Shown here one piece after another: positions 1-7,970 of a stretch of DNA of 64,000 bases. The translations under genes and the position numbers were made by a program. The number at the start of each line of letters is the position of its first letter. The stretch's first letter is position 1. Source of the DNA: Caballeronia insecticola (GTDB lineage Bacteria > Pseudomonadota > Gammaproteobacteria > Burkholderiales > Burkholderiaceae). Below the pieces are notes generated by a model. It was not told the DNA's origin. It made no database searches and worked only from the letters and a program-made list of their open reading frames with translations. The DNA lies in assembly GCF_000402035.1 (NCBI RefSeq), contig NC_021288.1:62001-126000 (forward strand), written 5' to 3'.

Positions 1-575
1 AGGCAATGCAGAAGTTCGCCGGCGCGCATCCGGAGATCGCGGCGTTCGGCGCGTGGGCGGGCAGCGCGCCGTGGACCGCTTCTTATGCGGACGATCGCTA
101 CAACAGCCTCAACAGCTTCGTCTTCACGAATGCGGAAGGACAAGACCAGACCGTGCGCTGGTCCTTCATCCCCGCGGCAAAACCGGAAAATGTCACCCCG
201 GATGAACTGAAGCAGAAGGGCGCCAATTTCCTCGATGCCGACATCACGCAGCGTGTGCAGAGCGCGCCGCAACGCTGGGCGATGGTCGTCACGGTTGCGA
301 ATCCCGGCGATCCCACGGCCGATCCGAGCAAGGCGTGGCCGCCGGACCGTCATACGGTGGAAGTGGGCACGCTGGTCGTGAAGGCCATCGAGCCCGAGCC
401 GGACGGTCCTTGCCGCGATCTCAACTTCGATCCGACCGTGCTGCCATCGGGCATGCGCGTGTCCGACGATCCCTTTCCCGCCGCGCGTTCCGCCGCCTAT
501 TCGGTGTCGTTCAACCGGCGCACGGCGGAGGACAAGGATTACCCGCACACGCCCCCGCAAGGAGCCAAGCAATGA
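1..575 (+). CDS. catalase-family peroxidase, C-terminal part (5' end outside window)
   Basis: The reading frame is open from the window edge, so only about the last 190 residues are seen. The tail, with the motifs DPTVLPSGMRVSDDP and RSAAYSVSFNRR, is typical of short periplasmic catalase-like haem peroxidases (SrpA type), which remove hydrogen peroxide or organic peroxides. The distal haem histidine and signal peptide would lie in the missing part. The stop overlaps the start of the following cytochrome b561 gene as ATGA, so the two are translationally coupled; this peroxidase/b561 pairing suggests that the b561 feeds electrons to, or works with, the peroxidase in the envelope. Family call is fairly secure; the substrate is not known. 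Confidence 0.8.
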   Translation, partial: AMQKFAGAHPEIAAFGAWAGSAPWTASYADDRYNSLNSFVFTNAEGQDQTVRWSFIPAAKPENVTPDELKQKGANFLDADITQRVQSAPQRWAMVVTVANPGDPTADPSKAWPPDRHTVEVGTLVVKAIEPEPDGPCRDLNFDPTVLPSGMRVSDDPFPAARSAAYSVSFNRRTAEDKDYPHTPPQGAKQ

Positions 576-1108
576 ACGCGACCAACGAGCAGCGCTTCTC
601 GCCGCTGCAACGCGCCTTGCACTGGATCATGGCGATATGCATCCTCGCGATGCTGTTTATCGGCGTGGGCATGGTGTCGACGGTCAAGCCCGACTATCTG
701 ACGCTGGTCTCGATTCACAAGCCGCTCGGCGTGGCGATACTCGTGCTCGCGCTGATTCGTCTCGTGGTTCGCATCACACGCGGCGCGCCGCCGCTGCCCG
801 CGAATATGCCCGAGCCGATGAAGCTCGCCGCTCACTTGTCGCACTATGCGTTCTACGCGCTGATGATCGGGCTGCCGCTTCTCGGCTACGGCATGTTGTC
901 GGCGGCGGATTATCCGGTTGTAGTGTTCGGCGTGCGGCTGCCGTCGCTGCTGCCGCATAGCAATTCATTGCATACGTTGCTATGGAACGCGCACAAGTTT
1001 CTCGCGCTGTGCTTCTTTGCGTTGATCGTGGTGCATCTCGCGGCGGCGCTGTTTCATGCGCTCGTGCGGCGCGATGGCGTCTTTCATGCGATGGCGCCTT
1101 GGAAATAG
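572..1108 (+). CDS. cytochrome b561 family protein
   Basis: A 178-residue membrane protein with four hydrophobic helices (roughly residues 14-35, 47-67, 88-108 and 139-163) and conserved histidines in helices that would bind two b-type haems: H15 in the first, H46 just before the second, H86 and H141 further on. It belongs to the bacterial cytochrome b561 (CybB/YodB) family that moves electrons from quinol towards periplasmic acceptors. The start chosen is the ATG that overlaps the stop of the preceding peroxidase gene; an ORF opening further upstream in this frame would run through that gene and is not credible. Physiological electron acceptor is inferred from the pairing only. Confidence 0.85.
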   Translation: MNATNEQRFSPLQRALHWIMAICILAMLFIGVGMVSTVKPDYLTLVSIHKPLGVAILVLALIRLVVRITRGAPPLPANMPEPMKLAAHLSHYAFYALMIGLPLLGYGMLSAADYPVVVFGVRLPSLLPHSNSLHTLLWNAHKFLALCFFALIVVHLAAALFHALVRRDGVFHAMAPWK

Positions 1109-1118
1109 GCGCGTAAGA

Positions 1119-2636
1119 TCAGGGTCGGCGCTGCTGCACCACTTGCGCCAGCGCCCGCACACCCGGCTCGATCAACTCCGCGCGAATCGCTGAAAAGCCC
1201 ATGCGAAAGCAGCGCTGACCATCGGCGGGATCGGCGAAGAATACGCTGCCCGGTTCGATCAGCACGCCGAGCGCCTGCGCATCTTTCGCGAGACGCGTTG
1301 CATCGAGCCAGGGCGGGCCTTCGACCCAGCACGACGCGCCGCCCGTCACCTTCGATGCACGCAGCTCCGGCAGATGCGTGGCGAGCGCATCCATCAACAC
1401 TTCGGCGCGCTCTTTGTAGACGCGCCCAAGTTTGCGCAACAGCGTGTCGTGATGCCCGAGCGCGAGAAAGGTGGCGAACGCGCGCTGAATATACGCCGCC
1501 GGATGCCGGATCATCAGGCGACGCAGCGCGCGCAATTCGCGGATCAGCGTGCGCGGCGCCACGATATAACCGAGCCGCAAACCGGGCGCGAGCGTCTTCG
1601 ACAACGAACCGATATACACGACGCGCTCCGCCGTATCGAGGCTCTTCAGCGCGGGATGCGGCGTGCCGGAGAACGAGTTCTCGCTCTCGTAATCGTCCTC
1701 GATGACGATGAAGTCGTGCTTCACCGACAGATCGAGCAACCGGCGCCGCCGTTCGATCGGCATGGTCACCGTGGTCGGGCATTGATGGCTCGGCGTCACA
1801 TACACGTAGTCGCAGTTGGCAACGATGCTTTCGTCGTCGATCACCGCGCCTTCGTCATCGACATGCAGCGGCACGATCTGCGCATTGTGATGCTGGAAAA
1901 TATTGCGCGCGTCGGGATAGCCGGGATTCTCCATGCCGACTTTCGTTTGCGGACCGCACATCAGATCGGCGATCAGATAGAGCGCCTGCTGACAGCCGTT
2001 CGTCACGACAATTTCCTCCGGCATCGCGAACACGCCACGGCGCGGCAACACGCGCGTGCGGATTTGTTCGACGAGCGTTTCATCATCGCGTTCGATAAGA
2101 TCGGGTGCCCAGTTGCGTATCTCCATCACCGAAAGGCCGTGCATGCAGCTCTCGCGCCAGTCGCTCGTCGGAAAGAGTTCGGTGTCGAATTGCCCGTAAA
2201 TAAAGGGGTATTCGTAACTTTGCCAGTTCGACGGCTTGACGATATTGCGCTGATTCGAAGGCGCATGCTTGATGCGCGCGCTCCAGTCGGGATGACCTTG
2301 CTGCGTGTCGATGGCAGGCGCATCGCTCAAATTGGTCGCGGTGAAGCCGCGCTGCAGCTCGTCGGTGGCCGGATTGACGAAATGGCCGCTGCGCTCGCGC
2401 GACACGAGATAGCCTTCCTCGACGAGTTGCTGATACGCGAGCACGACCGTATTGCGCGACACGTTCAGTTGATCCGCGAGTTCGCGGCTCGAAGGCAGCG
2501 CGGAGTCGGGCGTGATGTGGCCGCTCAGGATCGCGTTGACGATCATCTGGCGGATCTGGTTCTGCAAGCTCATCCCCGAGACCCGCGAACGCTCGAAAAG
2601 CTGCGCCCAAAGCGTGGCGGTTGGGCGGGTCGGCAT
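1119..2636 (-). CDS. MocR-family transcriptional regulator (GntR HTH plus PLP aminotransferase-like domain)
   Basis: A 505-residue two-domain regulator. Residues about 10-80 form a GntR winged helix (SLQNQIRQMIVNAIL, PSSRELADQLNVSRNTVV), followed by a linker and a fold-type I aminotransferase-like domain with the PLP lysine motif SLSKTLAPGLRLGYI. MocR proteins (PdxR, GabR, TauR) sense an amine or amino compound through PLP and bind direct repeats. The ATG chosen has AGGAGA five bases upstream; an in-frame ATG 11 codons earlier lacks this. It lies downstream of the isethionate-type genes on the same strand but behind a terminator, so it is probably a separate unit. TauR-like direct repeats occur at 18875-18975, which makes TauR a reasonable candidate identity, but PdxR or another MocR cannot be excluded. 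Confidence 0.85.
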   Translation of the reverse strand: MPTRPTATLWAQLFERSRVSGMSLQNQIRQMIVNAILSGHITPDSALPSSRELADQLNVSRNTVVLAYQQLVEEGYLVSRERSGHFVNPATDELQRGFTATNLSDAPAIDTQQGHPDWSARIKHAPSNQRNIVKPSNWQSYEYPFIYGQFDTELFPTSDWRESCMHGLSVMEIRNWAPDLIERDDETLVEQIRTRVLPRRGVFAMPEEIVVTNGCQQALYLIADLMCGPQTKVGMENPGYPDARNIFQHHNAQIVPLHVDDEGAVIDDESIVANCDYVYVTPSHQCPTTVTMPIERRRRLLDLSVKHDFIVIEDDYESENSFSGTPHPALKSLDTAERVVYIGSLSKTLAPGLRLGYIVAPRTLIRELRALRRLMIRHPAAYIQRAFATFLALGHHDTLLRKLGRVYKERAEVLMDALATHLPELRASKVTGGASCWVEGPPWLDATRLAKDAQALGVLIEPGSVFFADPADGQRCFRMGFSAIRAELIEPGVRALAQVVQQRRP

Positions 2637-2706
2637 GCATGTCTCCTGCAAGAAGTGTCGGTAATCCATGGATATTACGTGTCGCTTGCACGCATGGCCA
2701 GTACGA

Positions 2707-2745
2707 TGAAAAAGCCGCCGCGCCGAAAGCTCGGCGCGGCGGCTT
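2707..2745 (-). terminator. intrinsic terminator after the MHS transporter gene
   Basis: A perfect 15-bp inverted repeat (arms 2712-2726 and 2731-2745, loop of four bases) is followed on the minus strand by five T. It lies 20 bases past the stop of the transporter gene and before the MocR gene, so it should end the GMC dehydrogenase/transporter transcript and uncouple the regulator. Confidence 0.85.
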
Positions 2746-2764
2746 CGTCGAACGAGTGGGAAGC

Positions 2765-4078
2765 TCAGCTCACGGAAAACGCCATCGAGCGCCGCTGCCG
2801 CAATCCGACCCACGCCGCCGATAGCGCGCTGATAATGCCCGCGCCGAGGCAATAACTCGCGATCATCCACGGATCGCCGCCGTTGCGCTGCAGGAGCCAC
2901 GTCGCGATGATCGGGCTGATGCCGCTCGCGAAGATGCCCGAGAACTGATACACGAACGAGATGCCCGAGTAACGCACGTTGGCGTCGAAGAGTTCGGCGA
3001 AGAGCGCGGCTTCCGGTCCGTAGATCGACGCATAAACAACGCCCAGCGGAATCACGACCGCGAGCCACGCGAGCATGGTGTTGCCGCCGCTGTTCTTCAT
3101 CAGCCAGAAGCCGAAGAACGCCGAGAGACCCGTTGCGAGCGAGCCCCAGAAGTAGATGCGCGCGCGGCCGATGCGATCCGACAGGCGCCCGAAAAACGGA
3201 ATCGTGAAGATCATCACGAAGGCGGCGACCATCACGCCGAGCAGCGCATCGGTGCGTTGCAGATGCAGCGTGCCCGTCAGATATGAAATCGAGAATACGC
3301 CGAACACGTTGAAGAACACGCCGTCGATGAAGCGCGCGCCCATGCCCGCGATCGTGTTGCCGGGATACTTCGAGAGCACTTCGAGAATCGGCATGCGCGA
3401 CTCGCCGCCCGTCTTCTGGATGCGCGCGAACTCCGGCGTTTCCATCACGTTCAGGCGGATATACATGCCGATCAAAACCAGCGCGAACGACAGGAAGAAC
3501 GCGAGACGCCAGCCCCACGCGAGGAACTGCGCATCGGTCAGCGTGAGCGACAGAGCCGCCACCACGCCCGACGAAAGACACAGGCCGAGCGCGAGACCGA
3601 TCTGCGGGATGCTCGCGTAGAAGCCGCGCTTGTTCTCGGGCGCATATTCGAAGGCCATCAGCACTGCGCCGCCCCATTCGCCGCCCAGCCCGATGCCTTG
3701 CAACACGCGCAGCAGCAACAACAGCGACGGCGCCCAGATGCCGATCTGCGCGTAAGTGGGCACCATGCCGATCAGCACGGTCGCGACGCCCATGATGGTG
3801 AGCGTCATCACGAGCATGCTTTTTCGACCAAGGCGATCGCCAAAATGGCCGAAGATCACGCCGCCGAGCGGCCGGCTCAGAAAGCCGACGGCGAAGGTGC
3901 CGTAGGCGAGCATCGTCGAAATGAGCGGATCGCCGCTCGGAAAGTACAGCTTGTTGAAGACGATGCCGGCGACCACGCCGTATAGAAAGAAGTCGTACCA
4001 CTCGATCGTCGCGCCGATGAGACTGGCGACGACGACTTTCCTCATCTGCTTGCCATCGGTTCGGGGCAGTGCGTTCAT
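2765..4078 (-). CDS. MHS-family MFS transporter, probable isethionate importer (IseU-like)
   Basis: A 437-residue, 12-helix major facilitator of the metabolite:H+ symporter (MHS, ProP/ShiA-like) subfamily: N-terminal IGATIEWYDFFLYG, the loop-2 motif GHFGDRLGRKSML, and LGGEWGGAVLM after helix 4. Transporters of this type take up organic anions and zwitterions. It starts 50 bases after the GMC dehydrogenase stop on the same strand and no terminator lies between, so they form an operon. In Cupriavidus necator the isethionate genes combine a choline-dehydrogenase-like IseJ, an MFS carrier IseU and an IclR regulator IseR; that arrangement is seen here next to xsc-pta. The transport family is sure, the substrate is inferred from context. 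Confidence 0.75.
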   Translation of the reverse strand: MNALPRTDGKQMRKVVVASLIGATIEWYDFFLYGVVAGIVFNKLYFPSGDPLISTMLAYGTFAVGFLSRPLGGVIFGHFGDRLGRKSMLVMTLTIMGVATVLIGMVPTYAQIGIWAPSLLLLLRVLQGIGLGGEWGGAVLMAFEYAPENKRGFYASIPQIGLALGLCLSSGVVAALSLTLTDAQFLAWGWRLAFFLSFALVLIGMYIRLNVMETPEFARIQKTGGESRMPILEVLSKYPGNTIAGMGARFIDGVFFNVFGVFSISYLTGTLHLQRTDALLGVMVAAFVMIFTIPFFGRLSDRIGRARIYFWGSLATGLSAFFGFWLMKNSGGNTMLAWLAVVIPLGVVYASIYGPEAALFAELFDANVRYSGISFVYQFSGIFASGISPIIATWLLQRNGGDPWMIASYCLGAGIISALSAAWVGLRQRRSMAFSVS

Positions 4079-4128
4079 GGTTGTCTCCGTATGTCTGCTT
4101 ATCGCTACGTATGGATCAAGACTTGTGT

Positions 4129-5838
4129 TCAGTCTCTTTGTCCTGCATGGGCCATGCGCTTTTGCAAAACGGCTTGCGGTTGCTCTTCTTCGTGCGTGAC
4201 TTGCTGGGTCACTTGTTGGGTCACTTGCTGGGTCACTTGTCGATAACGCCGGTCTTCGAGAATCATGTCGGCGGCCTTCTCCGCGATCATGATGACGGGC
4301 GCATTCGTGTTGCCCGAGACGAGCTCCGGCATGATCGATGCATCGACCACACGCAGGCGTCCGATGCCGCGCACCTTCAGGCGTTCATCGACGACCGCGA
4401 GCGCGTCGCTGCCCATCTTGCAGGTGCCCGCCGGGTGATAGATCGACTGGCTGAACTTGCGCGCGACATCGAGCAGATCGGCATCGGTCTGATAGTCAGG
4501 CCCGGGAATGAACTCCGACTCGATGTGCTTCGCAAGCGCAGGCGCGGCGGCGATACGGCGCGCAACCTTGATGCCGCCAATCACGATGGGATGATCGCGT
4601 TCGTCCGACAGATAGTTGGCGTGAATCGCCGGATATTGCAGCGGATCGTTCGAGCGGATCTCCACGCTGCCGCGGCTGAACGGACGCAACTGACACACGG
4701 AGGACGTGAACGCCGAGAACGGATGCGCGCCCTGACCGGGTTTGTCGGCGGAGAGCGGTTGCATATGAAACTGGATGTCGGGACGCGTAGCCGCGGGCGA
4801 CGAGCGCGTGAAGATCACGACCTGACTCGCCGCGAGCGTGAGCGGACCCGTGCGCGAGAACGCGTATTGCAATCCGACGAGCGCCTTCTTGAGCGGATTG
4901 TTGACTTCGTCGTTGAGCGTGCGCTCACGCGTCTTGAACACGAGCCGCACTTGCAGATGATCCTGCAAATTCCGTCCGACGCCGGGCAACTCATGCCTGA
5001 TCTGAACGCCCGCGTTGTTGAGCACGCTCGACGGACCGACGCCCGAGTTCTGCAGAATCTGCGGCGAGCCGATTGCACCGGCCGCGAGAATCACTTCGAC
5101 GCGCGCACGAACCGTCTTGACGACGCCGTCATGCACATATTCGATACCGATGGCTTCGCGGCCGTTGAAGAGCACGCGGCGCGTCTGTGCGCGCGTCTGC
5201 ACGATCAGGTTGCGGCGCTCGCGCACGGGCTTGAGAAAGCCCTTTGCGGTGCTCCAGCGCAGGCCTTTGTAGGCCGTCTGCTGAAAATAGCCGACGCCTT
5301 CCTGCGTCGCGCCGTTGTAGTCCTCGTTGAACGGAATGCCCGTTTCCTGCGCCGCCGCGATGAAATGATCGGCGATCGGGCGACGCAAGCGCAGGTCCGA
5401 CACCTTCAACGGTCCGCCCGCGCCGTGATAGTCGCTCGCGCCGTGTTCCTGATCTTCCGACTTCTTGAAGTAGGGCAGGACTTCCCTGAAGCTCCAGCCT
5501 GCATTGCCCAGTTCGGCCCAGCGGTCGTAATCCTCGCGTTGACCGCGCACGTAGAGCAGGCCGTTGAGCGAACTGGAGCCGCCCAGCACTTTGCCGCGCG
5601 GCCAGTCGATGCTGCGTCCGGCGACCGCGTCGTCCGGCTCGGTGCGGTAGCACCAGTCGAGTTCGGGATCGTGCATCGTCTTGAAGTAGCCGACGGGAAT
5701 ATGAATCCACGGGCTCGTATCGCGTCCGCCTGCTTCGAGCAGCAGCACCGTGCTGGTCGGATCGGCGCTCAGACGGTTGGCGAGCACGCATCCTGCCGAG
5801 CCCGCACCGACGACGATGTAATCGACTTCTTGCTGCAT
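4129..5838 (-). CDS. GMC-family FAD dehydrogenase, probable isethionate dehydrogenase (IseJ-like)
   Basis: A 569-residue glucose-methanol-choline oxidoreductase. The Rossmann motif VVGAGSAGCVLANRLS is at residues about 9-24, the GMC signature RGKVLGGSSSLNGLLYVRG near 80, and the catalytic pair is visible as His in YHPAGTCKMG and Asn in SGNTNAPVIM. Such enzymes oxidise alcohols to aldehydes; choline dehydrogenase-like members oxidise isethionate (2-hydroxyethanesulfonate) to sulfoacetaldehyde, the Xsc substrate, which is encoded 2 kb away. The start ATG has AGGAGAC six bases upstream. The C-terminus carries an unusual repeated VTQQ tail encoded by 12-bp repeats. An IclR-type dyad lies 27 bases upstream of the start. 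Choline or another alcohol as substrate remains possible. Confidence 0.75.
   Translation of the reverse strand: MQQEVDYIVVGAGSAGCVLANRLSADPTSTVLLLEAGGRDTSPWIHIPVGYFKTMHDPELDWCYRTEPDDAVAGRSIDWPRGKVLGGSSSLNGLLYVRGQREDYDRWAELGNAGWSFREVLPYFKKSEDQEHGASDYHGAGGPLKVSDLRLRRPIADHFIAAAQETGIPFNEDYNGATQEGVGYFQQTAYKGLRWSTAKGFLKPVRERRNLIVQTRAQTRRVLFNGREAIGIEYVHDGVVKTVRARVEVILAAGAIGSPQILQNSGVGPSSVLNNAGVQIRHELPGVGRNLQDHLQVRLVFKTRERTLNDEVNNPLKKALVGLQYAFSRTGPLTLAASQVVIFTRSSPAATRPDIQFHMQPLSADKPGQGAHPFSAFTSSVCQLRPFSRGSVEIRSNDPLQYPAIHANYLSDERDHPIVIGGIKVARRIAAAPALAKHIESEFIPGPDYQTDADLLDVARKFSQSIYHPAGTCKMGSDALAVVDERLKVRGIGRLRVVDASIMPELVSGNTNAPVIMIAEKAADMILEDRRYRQVTQQVTQQVTQQVTHEEEQPQAVLQKRMAHAGQRD
4196..4236 (-). repeat. 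12-bp tandem repeat inside the GMC dehydrogenase C-terminus
   Basis: Three consecutive 12-bp units (TTGCTGGGTCAC, TTGTTGGGTCAC, TTGCTGGGTCAC on the plus strand, 4201-4236) plus a 5-base partial unit at 4196-4200. In the minus-strand gene they encode VTQQ repeated, followed by VTHEEE. Repeat length is a multiple of three, so copy-number changes keep the frame. Confidence 0.9.
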
Positions 5839-5864
5839 GAGACTTGTCTCCTGGAGTCTTCTTC

Positions 5865-5881
5865 TGGAACGAATCGTTTCG
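5865..5881. promoter_or_regulatory. IclR-type operator, site A (GMC dehydrogenase promoter)
   Basis: TGGAACGAATCGTTTCG. It matches the dyad CGGAAC-N5-GTTYCG found before xsc and two IclR genes in this window and lies 27 bases upstream of the GMC dehydrogenase start. Further TTTCGTTT-like half sites continue to 5895. Confidence 0.6.
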
Positions 5882-5970
5882 TTTGGCGTTTCGTTCAATG
5901 TGGAAGATGCGGGCCGAGAAGCCAAGAGAAAAACGCGGACGTGCGCGAAAGTGAAACGAAAAATGCGGTA

Positions 5971-5987
5971 TTCGATTCAGAATCGAA
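5971..5987. promoter_or_regulatory. perfect palindrome upstream of the GMC dehydrogenase
   Basis: TTCGATTC-A-GAATCGAA, 17 bases, both arms perfect. It sits in the 218-bp gap between the IclR gene stop (6057) and the dehydrogenase start (5838). It differs from the CGGAAC dyad and could be a second operator. Confidence 0.5.
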
Positions 5988-6056
5988 GGGGCGATTCGGG
6001 TTGTCCCCAATGCGCTTTATTTGATTCGTAATCCGAACTAATGATGCTGCGACGCA

Positions 6057-6887
6057 TCAGAACGTGGCCGCGAGTTCCGCCGCCGCGCGCTGAAGACGCG
6101 GCACGAAAGTCAGCGCACGCGAGAGCGTCATGCGCGAGACCGGACCGTGCACGGCGATGGCCGCAATGCACTTGCCGCGCGAGTCGAAGACCGGCACGGC
6201 GACGCAGGCAATGCCCTGCACGAATTCTTCGTTATCGACCGCAATGTGTTTATGCGCGATGCGATCCAATTCGGCTTCGAGCAGGTTCGGATCGTCGAGC
6301 GTGTTGGGCGTGAAGCGTTCGAGCGGCATTGCCCGGACGAGTGCGCACCGTTCGTCGCGCGGCATCATCGCGAGGAGCAGCTTGCCGCTCGCACTGCAAT
6401 GCGCGGGCACATGCGAGCCGGGCTTGAGTTCGAGGCGCAGCGCCCAGGTCGATTCACAGCGGTCGAGATAGAGCACCTGTGTCTCATGCAGCATGCTCAG
6501 GTTGCAGGTCTCGCCGAGATCGGCGACGAGGCCCGCGAGAATCGCATGACGCTGACGGCGGGCGCCGCTGTGCATCATCACATCGACGCCAAGACGCTCC
6601 AGCCGCGGACCGATCACATAGGCATTCTTCTGGCCGGGCTCGCGCGCGACAAAGCCGCCGGCTTCGAGCGATTGCAGCATGCGGTGCAGCGACGCCTTCG
6701 GCTGCTCGACGATGCTCGCAAGCTCCGCCAGCGACAGCGCGCCTTTCGCCGCGACCAGATATTCGAGCACGCTGAAGGCGCGCAACGTGGGCGTGTCGGC
6801 GCGCGCAGACGCGGTGTTTTCCGCGAGCGTCGCGCTGTCCGTCGTGTCGGGCTGGACGAGCGCTTCGGTGTCGATTCGCGTATCCAT
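6057..6887 (-). CDS. IclR-family transcriptional regulator (IseR candidate)
   Basis: A 276-residue IclR protein: winged helix at about residues 35-95 (SLAELASIVEQPKASLHRML) and a C-terminal ligand-binding domain with the family motif SASGKLLLAMM and DNEEFVQGIACVAVPV. It starts 8 bases after the pta stop on the same strand, so it is probably cotranscribed with pta and lies between the xsc-pta core and the GMC dehydrogenase. It is closely similar to the IclR at 10979-11761 over the whole length (shared DTPTLRAF, GPRL, LKPGSHVP), and both carry the same kind of HTH, so the two may recognise related operators. As the IclR next to the isethionate-type genes it is the best candidate for IseR; the assignment is by position. 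Confidence 0.8.
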   Translation of the reverse strand: MDTRIDTEALVQPDTTDSATLAENTASARADTPTLRAFSVLEYLVAAKGALSLAELASIVEQPKASLHRMLQSLEAGGFVAREPGQKNAYVIGPRLERLGVDVMMHSGARRQRHAILAGLVADLGETCNLSMLHETQVLYLDRCESTWALRLELKPGSHVPAHCSASGKLLLAMMPRDERCALVRAMPLERFTPNTLDDPNLLEAELDRIAHKHIAVDNEEFVQGIACVAVPVFDSRGKCIAAIAVHGPVSRMTLSRALTFVPRLQRAAAELAATF

Positions 6888-6895
6888 GATGCGGC

Positions 6896-7909
6896 TCAGC
6901 GTGTTGCGTGCCGCGCCGCTTGCGCCTGCACGCAGGTCACGGCGATCACGTGATAGATGTCGTCGGCGCTGCAACCGCGCGACAGGTCGTTGGCGGGCTT
7001 CGCGAGCCCTTGCAGCAACGGTCCGATAGCCTTCGCGCCGCCGATGCGTTCCGCCAGCTTGTAGCCGATGTTGCCCGCCTCCAGGCTCGGAAAGATCAGC
7101 GTATTCGCGTGCCCTTCGATCTGCGAGTGATGCACCTTGCGCAGCGCGATTTCCGCGACGATCGCCGCATCGAGCTGCACGTCGCCGTCGATCGCGAGGC
7201 CCGGGCGCGCTTCTTTCACGCGCCGCGTGGCGTCGATCACTTTATCGACAGCCGCATGATGCGCGCTGCCACTCGTCGAGAACGACAGCATCGCGACGCG
7301 CGCATCTTCCATCAGGAGGCTGCGCGCGCTGTCGGCGGCGGCCATCGCGATTTCGGCGAGTTGCTCCGCATTCGGCTCGACGACGAGCGCGCAATCGGAA
7401 AAGATCAGGCCGCCTTTCATCGTATGAAAAGGCTCGCACAACATCATCAGAAAGAAGCTCGACACGAGCTTGAACGAAGGACGCACGCCGATGATCTGGA
7501 TGGCGTTACGCACGACATCCGCCGTCGTGTTCACGGCGCCGGACACCGAGCCGTCGGCGTCACCCGTGCGCACCATCAGGTTGGCGAAGCACAGCGGATC
7601 GAGCACGGCGGCGCGCGCCTGCTCGGGCGTCATGCCCTTTTTCTCGCGCAACGCGAAGAGTTCCTCGGCGAAGCGCTGTGTCAGTGCTGAAGCAGAAGGA
7701 TCGATGACGTCGATGCCTTCGAGATCGATGCCCGCGCCATCCGCCACCTGATACGCGCGCGCCCGCGAACCGACGAGCACGATGCGCGCAATGCCTTCCT
7801 TGTGCGCGCGTTGCGCTGCCTGCAACACGCGCGTGTCTTCGGCTTCGGAGAGGACGATGCGCATCGGCAGGCCGCGAGCCTGATCGATGATGCGGTGCAT
7901 GGCTTTCAT
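6896..7909 (-). CDS. pta: phosphate acetyltransferase
   Basis: A 337-residue single-domain PTA_PTB protein, the short form without the N-terminal DRTGG/regulatory domains. Motifs include VSGAVNTTADVVRNAIQIIG, MLSFSTSGSA and the C-terminal LQGLAKPANDLSRGCSADDIY, which are typical of the phosphotransacetylase active site. It converts acetyl phosphate, the product of Xsc, and CoA to acetyl-CoA in the cytoplasm. It follows xsc on the same strand after 61 bases, but a strong intrinsic terminator lies in that gap. Its pairing with xsc is the usual arrangement in C2-sulfonate degraders and supports a dedicated, not housekeeping, role. Confidence 0.93.
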   Translation of the reverse strand: MKAMHRIIDQARGLPMRIVLSEAEDTRVLQAAQRAHKEGIARIVLVGSRARAYQVADGAGIDLEGIDVIDPSASALTQRFAEELFALREKKGMTPEQARAAVLDPLCFANLMVRTGDADGSVSGAVNTTADVVRNAIQIIGVRPSFKLVSSFFLMMLCEPFHTMKGGLIFSDCALVVEPNAEQLAEIAMAAADSARSLLMEDARVAMLSFSTSGSAHHAAVDKVIDATRRVKEARPGLAIDGDVQLDAAIVAEIALRKVHHSQIEGHANTLIFPSLEAGNIGYKLAERIGGAKAIGPLLQGLAKPANDLSRGCSADDIYHVIAVTCVQAQAARHATR

Positions 7910-7930
7910 GGCGGGCTCGTTAGGGTCACG

Positions 7931-7960
7931 AAAAACGCCGCTCCGGGCACGGAGCGGCGT
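7931..7960 (-). terminator. intrinsic terminator or attenuator between xsc and pta
   Basis: Minus strand: an 11-bp perfect stem (arms 7935-7945 and 7950-7960) with a four-base loop, followed by TTTTT. It lies in the xsc-pta spacer, so part of the transcripts should stop after xsc. Confidence 0.8.
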
Positions 7961-7970
7961 GACGGAGGAC

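Noticed and set aside
4069..6024. Long plus-strand open frame opposite the GMC dehydrogenase
   Set aside because: Composition is that of an antisense frame (Arg, His, Asp rich, no motifs), and the minus-strand GMC protein is complete.
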